64,000 bases of DNA from Evansella caseinilytica (GTDB lineage Bacteria; Bacillota; Bacilli; Bacillales; Salisediminibacteriaceae), in contig NZ_FNPI01000022.1 in the NCBI RefSeq assembly GCF_900107275.1, forward strand, positions 1 through 64,000. The letters are read 5' to 3'. The position numbers were made by a program, and so were the translations under genes. A model generated the notes under the pieces. That model searched no databases, was not told the origin of the DNA, and saw only the letters and a list, made by a program, of their open reading frames with translations. Shown here piece after piece: positions 29,069 to 39,802 of this stretch (the first letter of the stretch is position 1; each line of letters opens with the position of its first letter).

Positions 29069-32000
29069 TTGATAGATGTTAATAACTTCGAGTATATGAA
29101 AATCGGCCTCGCATCACCGGATAAAATACGTTCCTGGTCAAGAGGCGAGGTGAAAAAGCCGGAAACAATCAACTACCGTACATTGAAGCCGGAAAAAGAC
29201 GGATTGTTTTGCGAACGGATTTTCGGACCGCAAAAAGACTGGGAATGTCATTGCGGCAAATATAAACGCGTCCGTTATAAAGGCGTGGTCTGTGACCGTT
29301 GCGGGGTTGAAGTGACGCGCGCAAAGGTCCGGCGTGAAAGAATGGGGCATATCGAGTTGGCAGCCCCTGTCTCTCACATCTGGTATTTCAAGGGAATTCC
29401 GAGCAGGATGGGACTTGTCTTAGACATGTCCCCCCGCTCGCTGGAGGAAGTCATTTATTTTGCATCCTATGTGGTAACGGATGCGGGCGATACACCATTA
29501 GAGCTGAAGCAGCTGTTGTCGGAAAAAGAGTATCGCACATATCGTGAAAAATACGGGCGCTCCTTTACAGCACAAATGGGGGCGGAAGCCATCCGCAAGC
29601 TTCTTCAGGATATCGACCTCGAAAAGGAAGTAGGTATTCTGAAAGATGAGCTTGTTACCGCTCAAGGTCAGCGAAGAACTAGAGCGATTAAGCGCTTGGA
29701 AGTGCTGGAAGCTTTCCGCAACTCCGGCAACAACCCGGCATGGATGATCCTGGACGTATTGCCTGTTATTCCGCCGGAGTTACGTCCGATGGTGCAATTG
29801 GACGGCGGGCGGTTTGCCACCTCCGATTTGAACGATTTATATCGTCGGGTCATCAATCGAAACAACCGTTTAAAACGACTGTTGGATCTTGGTGCGCCGA
29901 ACATCATTGTGCAAAACGAAAAACGGATGCTTCAGGAAGCTGTTGATGCACTAATTGATAACGGCCGCCGCGGAAGACCAGTGACAGGACCAGGGAACCG
30001 TCCGTTGAAATCTCTTTCTCATATGCTGAAAGGAAAGCAGGGACGTTTCCGCCAAAACTTATTAGGTAAACGTGTTGACTATTCAGGACGGTCCGTTATC
30101 GTTGTAGGACCGCATTTGAAGATGTATCAATGCGGATTACCAAAGGAAATGGCTTTGGAGCTTTTCAAGCCGTTCGTTATGAAAGAACTCGTAAGCAAAG
30201 GGCTTGCTCACAATATTAAAAGCGCCAAGCGCAAGGTTGAGCGTGTGCAGCCGGAAGTCTGGGACGTGCTGGAGCAAGTCATTAAAGAGCATCCGGTGCT
30301 GTTAAACCGCGCGCCGACGTTGCACAGACTGGGTATCCAAGCTTTTGAACCTACATTGGTGGAAGGGCGTGCGATCAAGCTTCACCCGCTGGTGTGTACC
30401 GCATACAACGCGGACTTTGACGGCGACCAAATGGCTGTGCACGTTCCGCTGTCAGCAGAGGCCCAAGCGGAGTCGCGTCTCTTGATGCTGGCGGCGCAAA
30501 ATATTTTGAATCCGAAAGATGGAAAGCCTGTTGTAACGCCTTCTCAAGACATGGTATTAGGAAACTATTACTTAACGCTTGAACGAAAAGACGCTGTCGG
30601 GGAAGGCAATATTTATAAAGATCCGAATGAAGCGCTGACGGCGTATCGTTGCGGCTATGTCCATCTTCATACAAGAATAGCTGTGCCTGTCTCTTCCCTC
30701 GGGAAAACCAACTTTAAGGAAGAGCATTACGGAAAACTGATGTTGACGTCTGTCGGTAAAATTATTTTCAACGAAATTTTACCCGAAACGTTCCCATACA
30801 TGAATGAACCGACAAAAGTAAACTTGGAAGAAGCAACGCCTGATAAATATATTGTTCCGATGACGACAGATGTAAAGAAAGAATTTGATCAGCGCGCTGT
30901 TGTGGCGCCGTTTAAAAAAGGCTTTTTAGGCGATATCATCGCAGAGGTGTTTAAGAAGTTCAAAGTATCGGAAACATCTGTCATGCTGGACAAAATGAAG
31001 GATCTCGGCTTCCACTACTCTACTAAGGCCGGCATCACCATCGGGGTAGCGGATATTGTAGTACTTAAGGAGAAGAAGGAAATCCTCGCAGAGGCCGAGC
31101 AGAAGGTCGACCGTATCTTGAAGCAGTTCCGAAGAGGTTTGATTACCGAGGAAGAACGCTACGACAAAGTTATTGAAGTTTGGAGTTCTGCGAAAGATCG
31201 CATTCAGGATAAACTGATGGGTACGTTGGATCGATTAAATCCGATCTTCATGATGAGTGATTCCGGAGCGCGGGGTAACGCATCCAACTTTACCCAGCTT
31301 GCGGGAATGCGCGGCTTGATGGCCAACCCGTCCGGGAGGATTATCGAGCTTCCGATTAAATCGAGCTTCCGTGAAGGATTGACGGTACTTGAGTACTTTA
31401 TTTCAACGCACGGAGCCCGTAAAGGTCTTGCCGACACCGCGCTGAAAACAGCCGATTCCGGTTACTTAACCCGCCGTCTCGTCGATGTTGCCCAGGATGT
31501 TATCGTCCGTGAAGATGATTGCGGCACGGATCGCGGACTGAAGGTTGAAGCGATTATGGAAGGAAACGAAGTTATTGAACCGCTTTATGACCGGCTGGTG
31601 GGACGTGTCGTTCACGAGACGATTTATCACCCGGAAACCAACGAAGTGCTGGTTAAGAAAAATGAGCAGTTGAATGAAGATACAGCAAACATGGTGGAAG
31701 ACGCCGGAGTGAAATCGGTTATCATCCGTTCTGCATTTACATGCGATACAAAACACGGTGTATGTAAGGCATGCTACGGACGCAACCTGGCAACTGGTGC
31801 GGAAGTGGAAGTCGGTGAAGCCGTCGGAATCATCGCCGCACAATCCATCGGTGAACCTGGTACTCAGTTAACAATGCGTACCTTCCATACCGGGGGAGTT
31901 GCCGGAGACGATATCACCCAAGGTTTACCGCGTGTACAAGAATTATTTGAAGCGCGCAATCCTAAAGGGCAGGCGGTTATTTCCGAAATCCAAGGTGTCG

Positions 32001-32683
32001 TTTCCGATATTAAAGAAGTAAATGAGAAGAAAGAAATCGTTGTTCAAGGCGCCATAGAAGCGCGAAGTTATGTAGCGCCGTACGGAGCCAGGCTGAAGGT
32101 GGATGCCGGACAAAGTGTAAGTCCAGGTCAGGAATTGACAGAAGGGTCGATTGATCCGAAAGAATTGCTTGCCGTATCCGGTGTGCAGGGTGTGCAAGAT
32201 TATCTGCTCCGGGAAGTGCAAAAGGTTTACCGTATGCAAGGGGTGGAGATCGGCGATAAGCACATTGAAGTCATGGTGCGTCAAATGCTGCGTAAAATTC
32301 GCGTAGTAGACGCGGGAGATACGGATGTGCTGCCTGGCTCACTCATTGATGTCCACCAATTTACGGAAGCGAACAGGGATATTCTCCTGCGAGGCGGAGT
32401 GCCGGCAACAGGAAGGCCGGTATTACTGGGGATTACGAAAGCTTCCCTTGAAACAGATTCGTTCCTGTCCGCCGCTTCCTTCCAGGAAACGACGCGCGTC
32501 TTGACCGATGCGGCGATCAAAGGGAAGAAAGATGAGCTCGTAGGATTAAAAGAGAATGTGATCATCGGTAAGCTCGTACCGGCGGGAACAGGCATGCAGC
32601 GTTACCGGCAAATTATTCCTGCAAAGTCCAATCCGGAATCCGTACAGGAAGAAGTTCTTGAAGAAGCTACTGTTCAGGAATAG
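29069..32683 (+). CDS. rpoC: RNA polymerase beta' subunit
   Basis: RpoC carries the catalytic Mg site and DNA clamp. The 1,204-residue protein has the N-terminal zinc finger ([20 protein letters not shown]), the clamp and lid, the catalytic [12 protein letters not shown] motif, the trigger-loop region ([12 protein letters not shown]) and the second zinc site ([14 protein letters not shown]). TTG 29069 has AAAGGGAGG 8 nt upstream and begins IDVNNFEYM like family members; an in-frame ATG at 29042 overlaps the ribosome site. A family B repeat starts 54 nt after the stop. Confidence 0.98.
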   Translation: MIDVNNFEYMKIGLASPDKIRSWSRGEVKKPETINYRTLKPEKDGLFCERIFGPQKDWECHCGKYKRVRYKGVVCDRCGVEVTRAKVRRERMGHIELAAPVSHIWYFKGIPSRMGLVLDMSPRSLEEVIYFASYVVTDAGDTPLELKQLLSEKEYRTYREKYGRSFTAQMGAEAIRKLLQDIDLEKEVGILKDELVTAQGQRRTRAIKRLEVLEAFRNSGNNPAWMILDVLPVIPPELRPMVQLDGGRFATSDLNDLYRRVINRNNRLKRLLDLGAPNIIVQNEKRMLQEAVDALIDNGRRGRPVTGPGNRPLKSLSHMLKGKQGRFRQNLLGKRVDYSGRSVIVVGPHLKMYQCGLPKEMALELFKPFVMKELVSKGLAHNIKSAKRKVERVQPEVWDVLEQVIKEHPVLLNRAPTLHRLGIQAFEPTLVEGRAIKLHPLVCTAYNADFDGDQMAVHVPLSAEAQAESRLLMLAAQNILNPKDGKPVVTPSQDMVLGNYYLTLERKDAVGEGNIYKDPNEALTAYRCGYVHLHTRIAVPVSSLGKTNFKEEHYGKLMLTSVGKIIFNEILPETFPYMNEPTKVNLEEATPDKYIVPMTTDVKKEFDQRAVVAPFKKGFLGDIIAEVFKKFKVSETSVMLDKMKDLGFHYSTKAGITIGVADIVVLKEKKEILAEAEQKVDRILKQFRRGLITEEERYDKVIEVWSSAKDRIQDKLMGTLDRLNPIFMMSDSGARGNASNFTQLAGMRGLMANPSGRIIELPIKSSFREGLTVLEYFISTHGARKGLADTALKTADSGYLTRRLVDVAQDVIVREDDCGTDRGLKVEAIMEGNEVIEPLYDRLVGRVVHETIYHPETNEVLVKKNEQLNEDTANMVEDAGVKSVIIRSAFTCDTKHGVCKACYGRNLATGAEVEVGEAVGIIAAQSIGEPGTQLTMRTFHTGGVAGDDITQGLPRVQELFEARNPKGQAVISEIQGVVSDIKEVNEKKEIVVQGAIEARSYVAPYGARLKVDAGQSVSPGQELTEGSIDPKELLAVSGVQGVQDYLLREVQKVYRMQGVEIGDKHIEVMVRQMLRKIRVVDAGDTDVLPGSLIDVHQFTEANRDILLRGGVPATGRPVLLGITKASLETDSFLSAASFQETTRVLTDAAIKGKKDELVGLKENVIIGKLVPAGTGMQRYRQIIPAKSNPESVQEEVLEEATVQE

Positions 32684-32737
32684 CATTTTCGGCATCATGG
32701 CAGAATGATGTGCGCAACACACAGGCTTTGTGTTAAA

Positions 32738-32943
32738 GTGTTTGTTCAAAAAGATCGTTTTTTATCTTTTTGAACAAACACGATGTAATGAGTGGAGCCT
32801 CTGTCTTCTTTTAAAGCTAGCTATGAGTGGTTTCCTCGGAGTAAGGATGACGACATTCCGCCATTGCCCGCAGTACGTGCGGCAGCACTTAGGAGGAATT
32901 GAGCGCATCGAGCGGGAACCATTGCCTTATTAAACACGCTCTT
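32738..32943 (+). repeat. Family B intercistronic repeat, long form
   Basis: It opens with GTGTTTGTTCAAAAAGAT / ATCTTTTTGAACAAACAC, an 18-bp perfect hairpin, and ends GAGCGGGAACCATTGCCTTATTAAACACGCTC. It has the extra module GACATTCCGCC..GGCAGCACTTAGGAGGAATT seen in reverse at 14890 and 46641. Confidence 0.85.
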
Positions 32944-32947
32944 AAAG

Positions 32948-32976
32948 TGTTTGTTGGAAAAAATTTTTAACAAACT
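32948..32976 (+). repeat. Isolated family B-like arm hairpin
   Basis: GTGTTTGTTGGAAAAAATTTTTAACAAAC is a small palindrome with arm sequence like family B but no body, 4 nt after the full copy. Confidence 0.5.
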
Positions 32977-32988
32977 CGAAATTGATCA

Positions 32989-33017
32989 TTGACACAGGTT
33001 TTCCCCGGTGGTAGTAT
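32989..33017 (+). promoter_or_regulatory. Candidate promoter of ybxF-rpsL-rpsG-fusA-tuf
   Basis: TTGACA at about 32989-32994 is followed 17 nt later by TAGTAT (or 20 nt later by TATATT). It lies about 40 nt upstream of the ybxF start. Confidence 0.6.
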
Positions 33018-33057
33018 ATTTAAGTGTGCCAAATACCTGTTGCTTTGGAGGATGGAA

Positions 33058-33306
33058 ATGTCTTATGATAAAGTAGTGCAGGCTGAGGAAAAAGTCGTGG
33101 GCACGAAACAAACGCTGAAAGCACTGGAAGATAAGCAGGTTAAAGAAGTTGTTGTTGCGCAGGATGCCGATCCTAAAGTAATACAGAAAGTATTTGCACT
33201 TGCTGATAAACAAGGAGTGCCTTGCTTGAAAGTAGACTCAATGAAACGGCTTGGTAAAGCTTGCGGCATTGATGTCAGCGCAGCAACTGTAGCAATTAAA
33301 AAGTAA
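33058..33306 (+). CDS. ybxF: L7Ae-family ribosomal/kink-turn RNA-binding protein YbxF
   Basis: An 82-residue L7Ae/L30e-fold protein (same length as B. subtilis YbxF), with [21 protein letters not shown] and the [17 protein letters not shown] segment typical of kink-turn binders. ATG 33058 gives [10 protein letters not shown], matching the family, with TTGGAGG just upstream. It heads the str operon, and its function is RNA binding at the ribosome; the precise role is not settled. Confidence 0.93.
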   Translation: MSYDKVVQAEEKVVGTKQTLKALEDKQVKEVVVAQDADPKVIQKVFALADKQGVPCLKVDSMKRLGKACGIDVSAATVAIKK

Positions 33307-33311
33307 AAATA

Positions 33312-33347
33312 AGTTTTTGCCGTCAGGGTTATCTGCTGGCAAAAACT
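33312..33347 (+). terminator. Hairpin between ybxF and rpsL, possible attenuator
   Basis: AGTTTTTGCC (33312-33321) pairs with GGCAAAAACT (33338-33347), followed by TTCCTTTT. The T run is interrupted, so termination may be partial. Confidence 0.55.
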
Positions 33348-33418
33348 TTCCTTTTACACAATAATGAACCACCTGGACCAGTGGACTTAGACATTGCTGA
33401 TAAGAAAGGAGGAAAACC

Positions 33419-33835
33419 ATGCCTACAATTAACCAGTTAGTACGTAAAGGCCGTCAATCAAAAATTCAAAAGTCTGACTCACCAGCTTTAAATAAAGGCT
33501 ATAACAGCTTCAAAAAAGCGCAGACAGATCAAAGCTCTCCACAAAAACGTGGTGTTTGTACTCGTGTAGGTACAATGACACCGAAAAAGCCAAACTCTGC
33601 TTTGCGTAAATATGCCCGTGTTCGTCTGACTAACGGCATTGAAGTTACTGCCTACATCCCTGGTATCGGACATAATCTGCAAGAACACAGCGTCGTTTTA
33701 ATCCGCGGCGGACGTGTAAAAGACTTACCGGGGGTACGTTACCATATCATTCGAGGAGCACTTGATACAGCAGGTGTTGATAACCGTATGCAAGGACGCT
33801 CTAAATATGGTACGAAGCGACCGAAAAACAAATAA
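33419..33835 (+). CDS. rpsL: 30S ribosomal protein S12
   Basis: S12 sits at the decoding centre and is the site of streptomycin resistance mutations. The 138-residue protein has [12 protein letters not shown], the [19 protein letters not shown] loop with the usual lysine (PKKPNS), and [19 protein letters not shown] 33419 follows AAAGGAGG. A family B repeat begins 2 nt after the stop, separating it from rpsG. Confidence 0.98.
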   Translation: MPTINQLVRKGRQSKIQKSDSPALNKGYNSFKKAQTDQSSPQKRGVCTRVGTMTPKKPNSALRKYARVRLTNGIEVTAYIPGIGHNLQEHSVVLIRGGRVKDLPGVRYHIIRGALDTAGVDNRMQGRSKYGTKRPKNK

Positions 33836-33837
33836 AA

Positions 33838-33980
33838 GTGCTTATTCAAAAAGATCGATTTTTATCTTTTTGAATAAGCACGAAGTAATGAGTGGAGCCG
33901 ATGCATTCTTTTTCAGTCAGCTAGGAGTGGTTTTCTCGTAGCTGACGCATCGAGCGGAATCATTGCCTTTTTAAACACCC
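33838..33980 (+). repeat. Family B intercistronic repeat, short form
   Basis: The opening hairpin is GTGCTTATTCAAAAAGAT / ATCTTTTTGAATAAGCAC: two arm bases differ from the common version and both partners have changed to keep pairing. The inner hairpin at 33916-33946 has stem GTCAGCTA / TAGCTGAC around the conserved loop GGAGTGGTTTTCTCG. It ends ATTGCCTTTTTAAACACCC. Confidence 0.88.
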
Positions 33981-33988
33981 GAATAAAA

Positions 33989-34030
33989 GTGCTTGCTCAA
34001 AAAGATCGATTTTTATCTTTTTGAACATCC
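33989..34030 (+). repeat. Hybrid arm: family B start with family A end
   Basis: GTGCTTGCTCAAAAAGATCGA is a family B opening arm, but ATCTTTTTGAACATCCGAAA is the end sequence of the family A copies that follow, so this is a B/A junction. Confidence 0.6.
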
Positions 34031-34039
34031 GAAAAAAAT

Positions 34040-34350
34040 GGTGGTTCAAAAAGGAGGACATAACATTGGCAAGAAGATCGAGGCGCGGCAGTCGCGAGCA
34101 GCGGAGCGTACACTACACGTACGTGAGCAGCGGAGAGACAACGCAACGAAGAGATTCGCAGACAATGTTTCCCGGACTTTTTGAACATCCGAAAAAAATG
34201 GTGGTTCAAAAAGGAGGACATAACATTGGCAAGAAGATCGAGGCGCGGCAGTCGCGAGCAGCGGAGCGTACACTACACGTACGCGAGCAGCGGAGGGACA
34301 ACGCAACGAAGAGATTCGCAGACAATGTTTTCCGGACTTTTTGAACATCC
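34040..34350 (+). repeat. Family A tandem pair between rpsL and rpsG
   Basis: Copies at 34040-34190 and 34200-34350 have a period of exactly 160 bp and differ at a few bases (GTACGTG versus GTACGCG, GGAGAGAC versus GGAGGGAC, TTTCCCGG versus TTTTCCGG). The linker CATCCGAAAAAAATGGTG is specific to this locus. Inner arms are ACATTG (34063-34068) and CAATGT (34163-34168), which pair and differ from the ACAGCG / CGCTGT of other loci. Confidence 0.9.
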
Positions 34351-34392
34351 GTAAAAAAACAAAAACCTAATTCCTTGAAAGGAGGGAATCCA

Positions 34393-34863
34393 ATGCCTCG
34401 TAAAGGACCTGTTCCTCGCAGAGACGTATTACCTGATCCAATTTATAATTCTAAGCTTGTTACTCGTTTGATCAACAACATCATGATCGATGGAAAAAGA
34501 GGTAAAGCTCAAACGATCTTGTATAAAGCGTTCGAATTAGTGAAAGAGCGTTCTGGAAATGAGCCTCAAGAAGTATTCGAACAAGCATTAAAAAATATCA
34601 TGCCGGTTCTTGAAGTTAAAGCTCGCCGTGTCGGCGGTGCAAACTACCAGGTGCCGATGGAAGTAAGACCTGAACGTCGTACGACTTTAGGCCTTCGCTG
34701 GCTGGTAAGCTATGCTCGCCTTCGCGGTGAAAAAACGATGGAAGAGCGCTTGGCGAATGAAATCCTGGATGCAGCGAATAATACCGGTGCGGCAGTGAAA
34801 AAGCGTGAGGATACGCACCGCATGGCTGAAGCTAACAAAGCCTTTGCTCATTACCGTTGGTAA
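34393..34863 (+). CDS. rpsG: 30S ribosomal protein S7
   Basis: S7 nucleates assembly of the 30S head. The 156-residue protein has [16 protein letters not shown], the [12 protein letters not shown] hairpin, [20 protein letters not shown] and the [20 protein letters not shown] terminus. ATG 34393 follows AAAGGAGGGAATCCA. Its distance from rpsL (about 560 nt) is large because repeats B and A intervene. Confidence 0.98.
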   Translation: MPRKGPVPRRDVLPDPIYNSKLVTRLINNIMIDGKRGKAQTILYKAFELVKERSGNEPQEVFEQALKNIMPVLEVKARRVGGANYQVPMEVRPERRTTLGLRWLVSYARLRGEKTMEERLANEILDAANNTGAAVKKREDTHRMAEANKAFAHYRW

Positions 34864-34925
34864 TCATACAATCTTATGCGGCCTAAGTTCAGGCATAAAG
34901 CATAAGCACAGGAATAAACGGGTAT

Positions 34926-34958
34926 ACAGTCTATTGAGGGATTCTCTCAACAGACTGT
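34926..34958 (+). promoter_or_regulatory. Intercistronic hairpin before fusA
   Basis: ACAGTCTATTGAG pairs with CTCAACAGACTGT (one mismatch) around a 7-nt loop. There is no T run, so this looks like a processing or stability element rather than a terminator. Confidence 0.5.
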
Positions 34959-35006
34959 AGCAACCCTTACACATACTATCTTCACTAAGGAAGGAGAAAA
35001 TGACCA

Positions 35007-37085
35007 ATGGGAAGAGAATTCTCCTTGGAAAAAACTCGTAATATCGGTATTATGGCACATATTGATGCCGGGAAAACAACAACTACCGAACGGGTTCTTT
35101 TCTACACAGGGCGCATTCACAAGATCGGTGAAACCCACGAAGGTGCATCTCAGATGGACTGGATGGAGCAAGAACAAGAGCGTGGGATCACGATTACTTC
35201 TGCAGCAACAACGGCACAATGGAAAGGCCATCGTGTAAACATCATTGATACACCAGGACACGTAGACTTCACAGTGGAAGTTGAGCGTTCCCTTCGTGTA
35301 TTGGATGGTGCTGTTGCCGTGTTAGACGCCCAATCTGGTGTTGAACCGCAGACTGAAACAGTATGGCGTCAAGCAACGACGTATGGCGTACCAAGAATTG
35401 TTTTCGTCAACAAGATGGATAAAATCGGTGCAGATTTCATTTACTCTTTAGGAACGCTGCATGATCGCCTTGGAGCAAACGCACATGCGATTCAGTTGCC
35501 AATCGGTGCTGAGGATGCTTTTGAAGGCATCATTGATCTGGTTGAGATGAAAGCATATTTCTATGCAGATGATTTAGGCACACAAGCGGAAGCACGTGAC
35601 ATTCCTGAAGAATATAAAGCGCAAGCGGAAGAATACCGCGACAAGCTTGTAGAAGCAGTATCCGAATTGGATGAAGATTTGATGATGAAGTATCTTGAAG
35701 GTGAAGAGATTACGGTGGAAGAACTTAAAGCCGCTATACGTAAAGGTACTGTCAATGTTGAATTCTATCCGGTTATTTGCGGATCTGCGTTCAAAAACAA
35801 AGGTGTTCAATTGATGTTGGATGCCGTTATCGACTATTTACCTGCACCAATAGATGTACCTGCCATCAAAGGTCTATTGCCTGATTCTGAGGAAGAAGTT
35901 ATTCGTCATTCAAGCGACGAAGAGCCGTTCTCCGCATTGGCATTTAAAGTAATGGCGGACCCGTTTGTCGGGAAACTGACATTCTTCCGCGTTTACTCAG
36001 GTACTGTTAATTCAGGTTCATACGTTCAAAACTCTACTAAAGGGAAGCGTGAACGTATGGGACGTATCCTGCAGATGCACGCAAACCACCGTGAAGAGAT
36101 TTCTACCGTATACGCTGGGGACATTGCTGCAGGAGTAGGTTTGAAGGAAACGAGTACAGGGGATACCCTTTGTGACGAAAAGCATCTTGTTATTCTGGAA
36201 TCGATGCAGTTCCCTGAGCCGGTTATTCACCTTTCCGTTGAACCGAAGTCAAAAGCGGACCAGGATAAAATGGGTATTGCCCTTTCCAAGCTCGCGGAAG
36301 AGGATCCGACATTCAGAACGCATACGGATGAGGAAACTGGACAAACCATTATCGGCGGTATGGGTGAGCTTCACCTTGATATTATCGTTGACCGCATGAA
36401 ACGTGAATATAAAGTGGAAGCAAATGTTGGTGCTCCGCAGGTTTCCTACCGGGAAACGATTCGCGAATCTGCAAAATGCGAAGGAAAGTTTGTCAGACAA
36501 TCTGGTGGCCGTGGTCAATACGGACACGTTTGGGTGGAGTTTTCTCCGAACGAAGAGGGTGCAGGCTTTGAATTCGAAGATGCGATTGTCGGGGGTGTTG
36601 TTCCGCGTGAATACATTCCATCTGTAAAAGCGGGTTTGGAAGGCGCGCTGGATAACGGTCTTCTTGCAGGCTACCCGATCATCGACATCAAGGCGAAGCT
36701 GTTCGACGGTTCTTACCACGATGTGGACTCGAATGAAATGGCGTTCAAGGTCGCTGCCTCCATGGCATTGAAGGAAGCGAAAAACAAGTGTAAACCTGTT
36801 ATTCTCGAACCGATCATGAAAGTCGAAGTTGTCATTCCGGAAGAATACATGGGAGACATCATGGGTGATATCACATCCCGCCGCGGACGAGTGGAAGGAA
36901 TGGATTCCCGAGGGAACGCTCAAATCGTCAGAGCGATGGTGCCGCTTTCCGAGATGTTCGGATATGCTACTTCTTTGCGTTCCAACACGCAAGGCCGCGG
37001 ACAATACACGATGCATTTCGACCATTACGAAGAAGTGCCTAAGAGCATCGCTGAAGAAATCGTTAAGAAAAATTCCGGTCAATAA
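35007..37085 (+). CDS. fusA: Elongation factor G
   Basis: EF-G drives translocation. The 692-residue protein has the G domain motifs [12 protein letters not shown] (G1), [10 protein letters not shown] (G2), DTPGHVDF (G3) and NKMDKIGAD (G4), followed by domains II-V including the GRGQYGHVW segment of domain IV and [13 protein letters not shown] in domain V. The length equals B. subtilis EF-G. ATG 35007 lies after GAAGGAGAAAATGACCA. It is in the str operon between rpsG and tuf. Confidence 0.98.
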   Translation: MGREFSLEKTRNIGIMAHIDAGKTTTTERVLFYTGRIHKIGETHEGASQMDWMEQEQERGITITSAATTAQWKGHRVNIIDTPGHVDFTVEVERSLRVLDGAVAVLDAQSGVEPQTETVWRQATTYGVPRIVFVNKMDKIGADFIYSLGTLHDRLGANAHAIQLPIGAEDAFEGIIDLVEMKAYFYADDLGTQAEARDIPEEYKAQAEEYRDKLVEAVSELDEDLMMKYLEGEEITVEELKAAIRKGTVNVEFYPVICGSAFKNKGVQLMLDAVIDYLPAPIDVPAIKGLLPDSEEEVIRHSSDEEPFSALAFKVMADPFVGKLTFFRVYSGTVNSGSYVQNSTKGKRERMGRILQMHANHREEISTVYAGDIAAGVGLKETSTGDTLCDEKHLVILESMQFPEPVIHLSVEPKSKADQDKMGIALSKLAEEDPTFRTHTDEETGQTIIGGMGELHLDIIVDRMKREYKVEANVGAPQVSYRETIRESAKCEGKFVRQSGGRGQYGHVWVEFSPNEEGAGFEFEDAIVGGVVPREYIPSVKAGLEGALDNGLLAGYPIIDIKAKLFDGSYHDVDSNEMAFKVAASMALKEAKNKCKPVILEPIMKVEVVIPEEYMGDIMGDITSRRGRVEGMDSRGNAQIVRAMVPLSEMFGYATSLRSNTQGRGQYTMHFDHYEEVPKSIAEEIVKKNSGQ

Positions 37086-37124
37086 TTGCCGGTGATTGTC
37101 TGAGAAACGATTTTGTTGTAAGCT

Positions 37125-37165
37125 AAGATAGGTGATGAATGAAACTGCATTCCCTCGCCTATCTT
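37125..37165 (+). promoter_or_regulatory. Hairpin in the fusA-tuf spacer
   Basis: AAGATAGGTGA pairs with TCGCCTATCTT (one mismatch) around a loop of about 19 nt. A second smaller palindrome AGGGGCTCTATCGCCCCT lies at about 37194-37211. Neither has a T run. Confidence 0.45.
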
Positions 37166-37252
37166 CCAAAATATAAACGGCGCACTGCGCTTGTAGGGGC
37201 TCTATCGCCCCTGATTTAAAAACCTTTCTCATAATTAAGGAGGAATTCAAAA

Positions 37253-38443
37253 ATGGCTAAGGAAAAATTTGATCGTTCCAAAACGCATGCCAACATTGGT
37301 ACAATTGGACACGTTGACCATGGTAAAACAACTTTAACTGCTGCGATTACGCACGTATTGCACAAAAAATCCGGTAAAGGTACTGCAATGAACTATGACC
37401 AAATTGACGGTGCACCGGAAGAGCGTGAGCGCGGAATTACGATCTCAACTGCACACGTCGAGTATGAAACAGATTCTCGTCACTATGCACACGTTGACTG
37501 CCCAGGACACGCTGACTATGTTAAAAACATGATCACTGGTGCTGCGCAAATGGATGGAGCTATTCTTGTAGTATCTGCTGCTGACGGCCCAATGCCGCAA
37601 ACTCGTGAGCACATTCTTTTATCTCGTCAAGTAGGTGTACCATATATCGTTGTTTTCTTAAACAAAGTAGACATGGTAGACGACGAAGAATTACTTGAGC
37701 TTGTAGAAATGGAAGTTCGCGACCTTCTTTCTGAGTACGACTTCCCGGGAGATGACATTCCAGTTATTGCCGGATCTGCTCTTAAAGCACTTGAAGGAGA
37801 CGAAAATTACGCTCAAAAAATTATCGAGCTGATGGACGCTGTTGACAGCTACATCCCAACTCCAGAGCGTGACAAAGACAAGCCGTTCATGATGCCAGTA
37901 GAGGATGTATTCTCTATTACTGGACGCGGTACTGTTGCAACTGGACGTGTAGAGCGTGGACAATTAAACGTAGGTGATGAGATCGAAATCATCGGTCTTG
38001 AAGAAGAGTCTAAGAAAACAACGGTTACTGGTGTTGAAATGTTCCGTAAGCTTCTTGACTATGCAGAAGCAGGAGATAACATCGGTGCATTGCTTCGCGG
38101 TATTTCCCGTGATGATGTAAACCGTGGTCAAGTACTTGCAAAGCCAGGAACGATTACTCCGCATACAAAATTTACTGCGGAAGTGTATGTTCTATCTAAA
38201 GAAGAAGGTGGACGTCACACGCCATTCTTCTCCAACTATCGTCCACAGTTCTATTTCCGTACAACGGACGTAACTGGTATTTGCCAACTTCCTGAGGGAG
38301 TAGAAATGGTAATGCCTGGAGACAACATCACAATGACTGTGGAATTGATCGCTCCAATCGCGATTGAAGAAGGTACTAAGTTCTCTATCCGTGAAGGTGG
38401 ACGAACAGTAGGTGCCGGTGTTGTTGCTTCTATTACAGAATAA
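37253..38443 (+). CDS. tuf: Elongation factor Tu
   Basis: EF-Tu delivers aminoacyl-tRNA. The 396-residue protein has GHVDHGKTT (G1), [11 protein letters not shown] (G2), [11 protein letters not shown] (G3) and NKVDMVDD (G4), domains II and III, and ends [11 protein letters not shown]. Length equals B. subtilis EF-Tu. ATG 37253 follows AAGGAGGAATTC. A strong terminator follows, so the str operon ends here rather than continuing into rpsJ. Confidence 0.99.
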   Translation: MAKEKFDRSKTHANIGTIGHVDHGKTTLTAAITHVLHKKSGKGTAMNYDQIDGAPEERERGITISTAHVEYETDSRHYAHVDCPGHADYVKNMITGAAQMDGAILVVSAADGPMPQTREHILLSRQVGVPYIVVFLNKVDMVDDEELLELVEMEVRDLLSEYDFPGDDIPVIAGSALKALEGDENYAQKIIELMDAVDSYIPTPERDKDKPFMMPVEDVFSITGRGTVATGRVERGQLNVGDEIEIIGLEEESKKTTVTGVEMFRKLLDYAEAGDNIGALLRGISRDDVNRGQVLAKPGTITPHTKFTAEVYVLSKEEGGRHTPFFSNYRPQFYFRTTDVTGICQLPEGVEMVMPGDNITMTVELIAPIAIEEGTKFSIREGGRTVGAGVVASITE

Positions 38444-38456
38444 TAACGAATGTAAT

Positions 38457-38493
38457 CAAAACGTGCTTCGGATTTTTTCGGAGCACGTTTTTT
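38457..38493 (+). terminator. Terminator of the str operon
   Basis: AAAACGTGCTTCG pairs with CGGAGCACGTTTT (one G-T pair) around a short loop, followed by further T residues, 13 nt after the tuf stop. Confidence 0.9.
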
Positions 38494-38785
38494 AAGTGCT
38501 CTTTTCGTATAAAAGTTAACGGACACAGCCTCGTTTTTCCACGGCATTCTCCAAACTACATTTCATTTGGGCAGACAACCCGCCCTAAAATTCAGAAAAA
38601 TCCGAATAAAACCTTGGCAAGAATAATAAAATTCAAAATAAGACAGAGACAAAGCCCCGCTCCTATTTGCGATAGAACATGTTCTTTCTCAAAGCGTCTT
38701 AACGTCTGCCCGTATTTTTCAGCAAGTGCTGCGACTTAACAGGAACCGTTCGTAAATTAACCATTTTAATGCAAGGGTGATGCTG
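38494..38785. other. Gap between tuf terminator and the opp operon
   Basis: No gene is supported. A 10-bp palindrome GAACATGTTC lies at 38675-38684 and could be an operator; its spacing does not fit LexA (GAAC-N4-GTTC). No clear sigma-A promoter for oppD was recognised. Confidence 0.4.
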
Positions 38786-39802
38786 ATGGATGAAGAGCTT
38801 GTAAAAATAAAACAGTTAAAAACCTCCTTTCGCGTTTTGGACGATTATTATGCCGCAGTAGACGATGTGACGCTCACGATATATAAAAACGAGGTGCTGG
38901 CCATTGTCGGGGAGTCCGGTTCCGGAAAAAGCGCATTAGCTTTTTCCATCATGGGTCTGCACAACCGGGCAAAAATCGAGGGGGAGATTTATTACAGAGG
39001 AGAGAACATTGCCAATGCTTCCCCGGGAAGGTGGAACAAGCTGCGTGGCAGGGAGATGGGGATGATTTTTCAAGATTCACTGTCCGCTTTAAACCCGTTA
39101 ATGATCATTGGCACTCAAATAGAAGAAACGCTGCTGCTTCACAACCCAAAAATTTCTGCCAGGGAAAGAAAAATTCGGGTGATTGATTTATTGATGAAAG
39201 TCGGTATTCCCAGGCCGGAAAAAACATATTATCAGTATCCACATGAGCTGTCAGGCGGCATGAGGCAGCGCGTTATCATCGCCATCGCTATCGCCAACCA
39301 GCCCCAGCTGCTCATTGCCGATGAACCGACAACTGCCCTTGACGTTACCATTCAAGCACAAATCTTGGATTTATTGAGACAGTTGAAAAACGAAATGCGG
39401 GCCGCCATTGTTCTCATTACCCACGATCTTGGAATCGTTGCGGAAATGGCTGATCGCGTAGCTGTGATGTATGCCGGACAAATAGTTGAGATTGCCGATG
39501 TTTACACACTGATTGAAAACCCGCTGCACCCTTACACAAAAATGTTATTAAAATCCGTTCCATCATCTTCTGGTGCAAAATCCAGACTGCATGTTATTCA
39601 AGGGGTTGTTCCTGCTCTACACAAACTGCCTCGTGAAGGCTGCCGCTTTAGAGGAAGGATCCCTTGGATGGATGCATCTGTTCATGAAAGCAATCCGATG
39701 CTGCACGAAGTCAGGCCGGGACACTACGTCCGCTGCACATGCTATCAATATTTTCACTTTCCCGATAAATACAAGGAGGAAAGCAGTCATGGCACTCATT
39801 GA
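38786..39802 (+). CDS. oppD: Oligopeptide ABC transporter ATPase OppD
   Basis: First ATPase of a peptide importer. The 338-residue protein has Walker [11 protein letters not shown]-loop FQDS, the signature ELSGGMRQR, Walker [13 protein letters not shown] and the H-loop THDLG, plus the C-terminal oligopeptide/HPY domain. That domain keeps EGCRF and VRCTC but lacks the middle cysteine usual in GCRF..RCPYA (here RGRIPWM). ATG 38786 with AAGGGTG 6 nt upstream is preferred to GTG 38777. It overlaps oppF by 14 nt. Confidence 0.92.
   Translation: MDEELVKIKQLKTSFRVLDDYYAAVDDVTLTIYKNEVLAIVGESGSGKSALAFSIMGLHNRAKIEGEIYYRGENIANASPGRWNKLRGREMGMIFQDSLSALNPLMIIGTQIEETLLLHNPKISARERKIRVIDLLMKVGIPRPEKTYYQYPHELSGGMRQRVIIAIAIANQPQLLIADEPTTALDVTIQAQILDLLRQLKNEMRAAIVLITHDLGIVAEMADRVAVMYAGQIVEIADVYTLIENPLHPYTKMLLKSVPSSSGAKSRLHVIQGVVPALHKLPREGCRFRGRIPWMDASVHESNPMLHEVRPGHYVRCTCYQYFHFPDKYKEESSHGTH

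Noticed and set aside
30375-37250. Long minus-strand frames opposite rpoC, fusA and other ribosomal genes
   Set aside because: They are antisense shadows of highly conserved plus-strand genes, with no ribosome sites and unnatural composition.
38675-38684. GAACATGTTC considered as a LexA box upstream of oppD
   Set aside because: Bacillus LexA sites are GAAC-N4-GTTC; here only two bases separate the half-sites.
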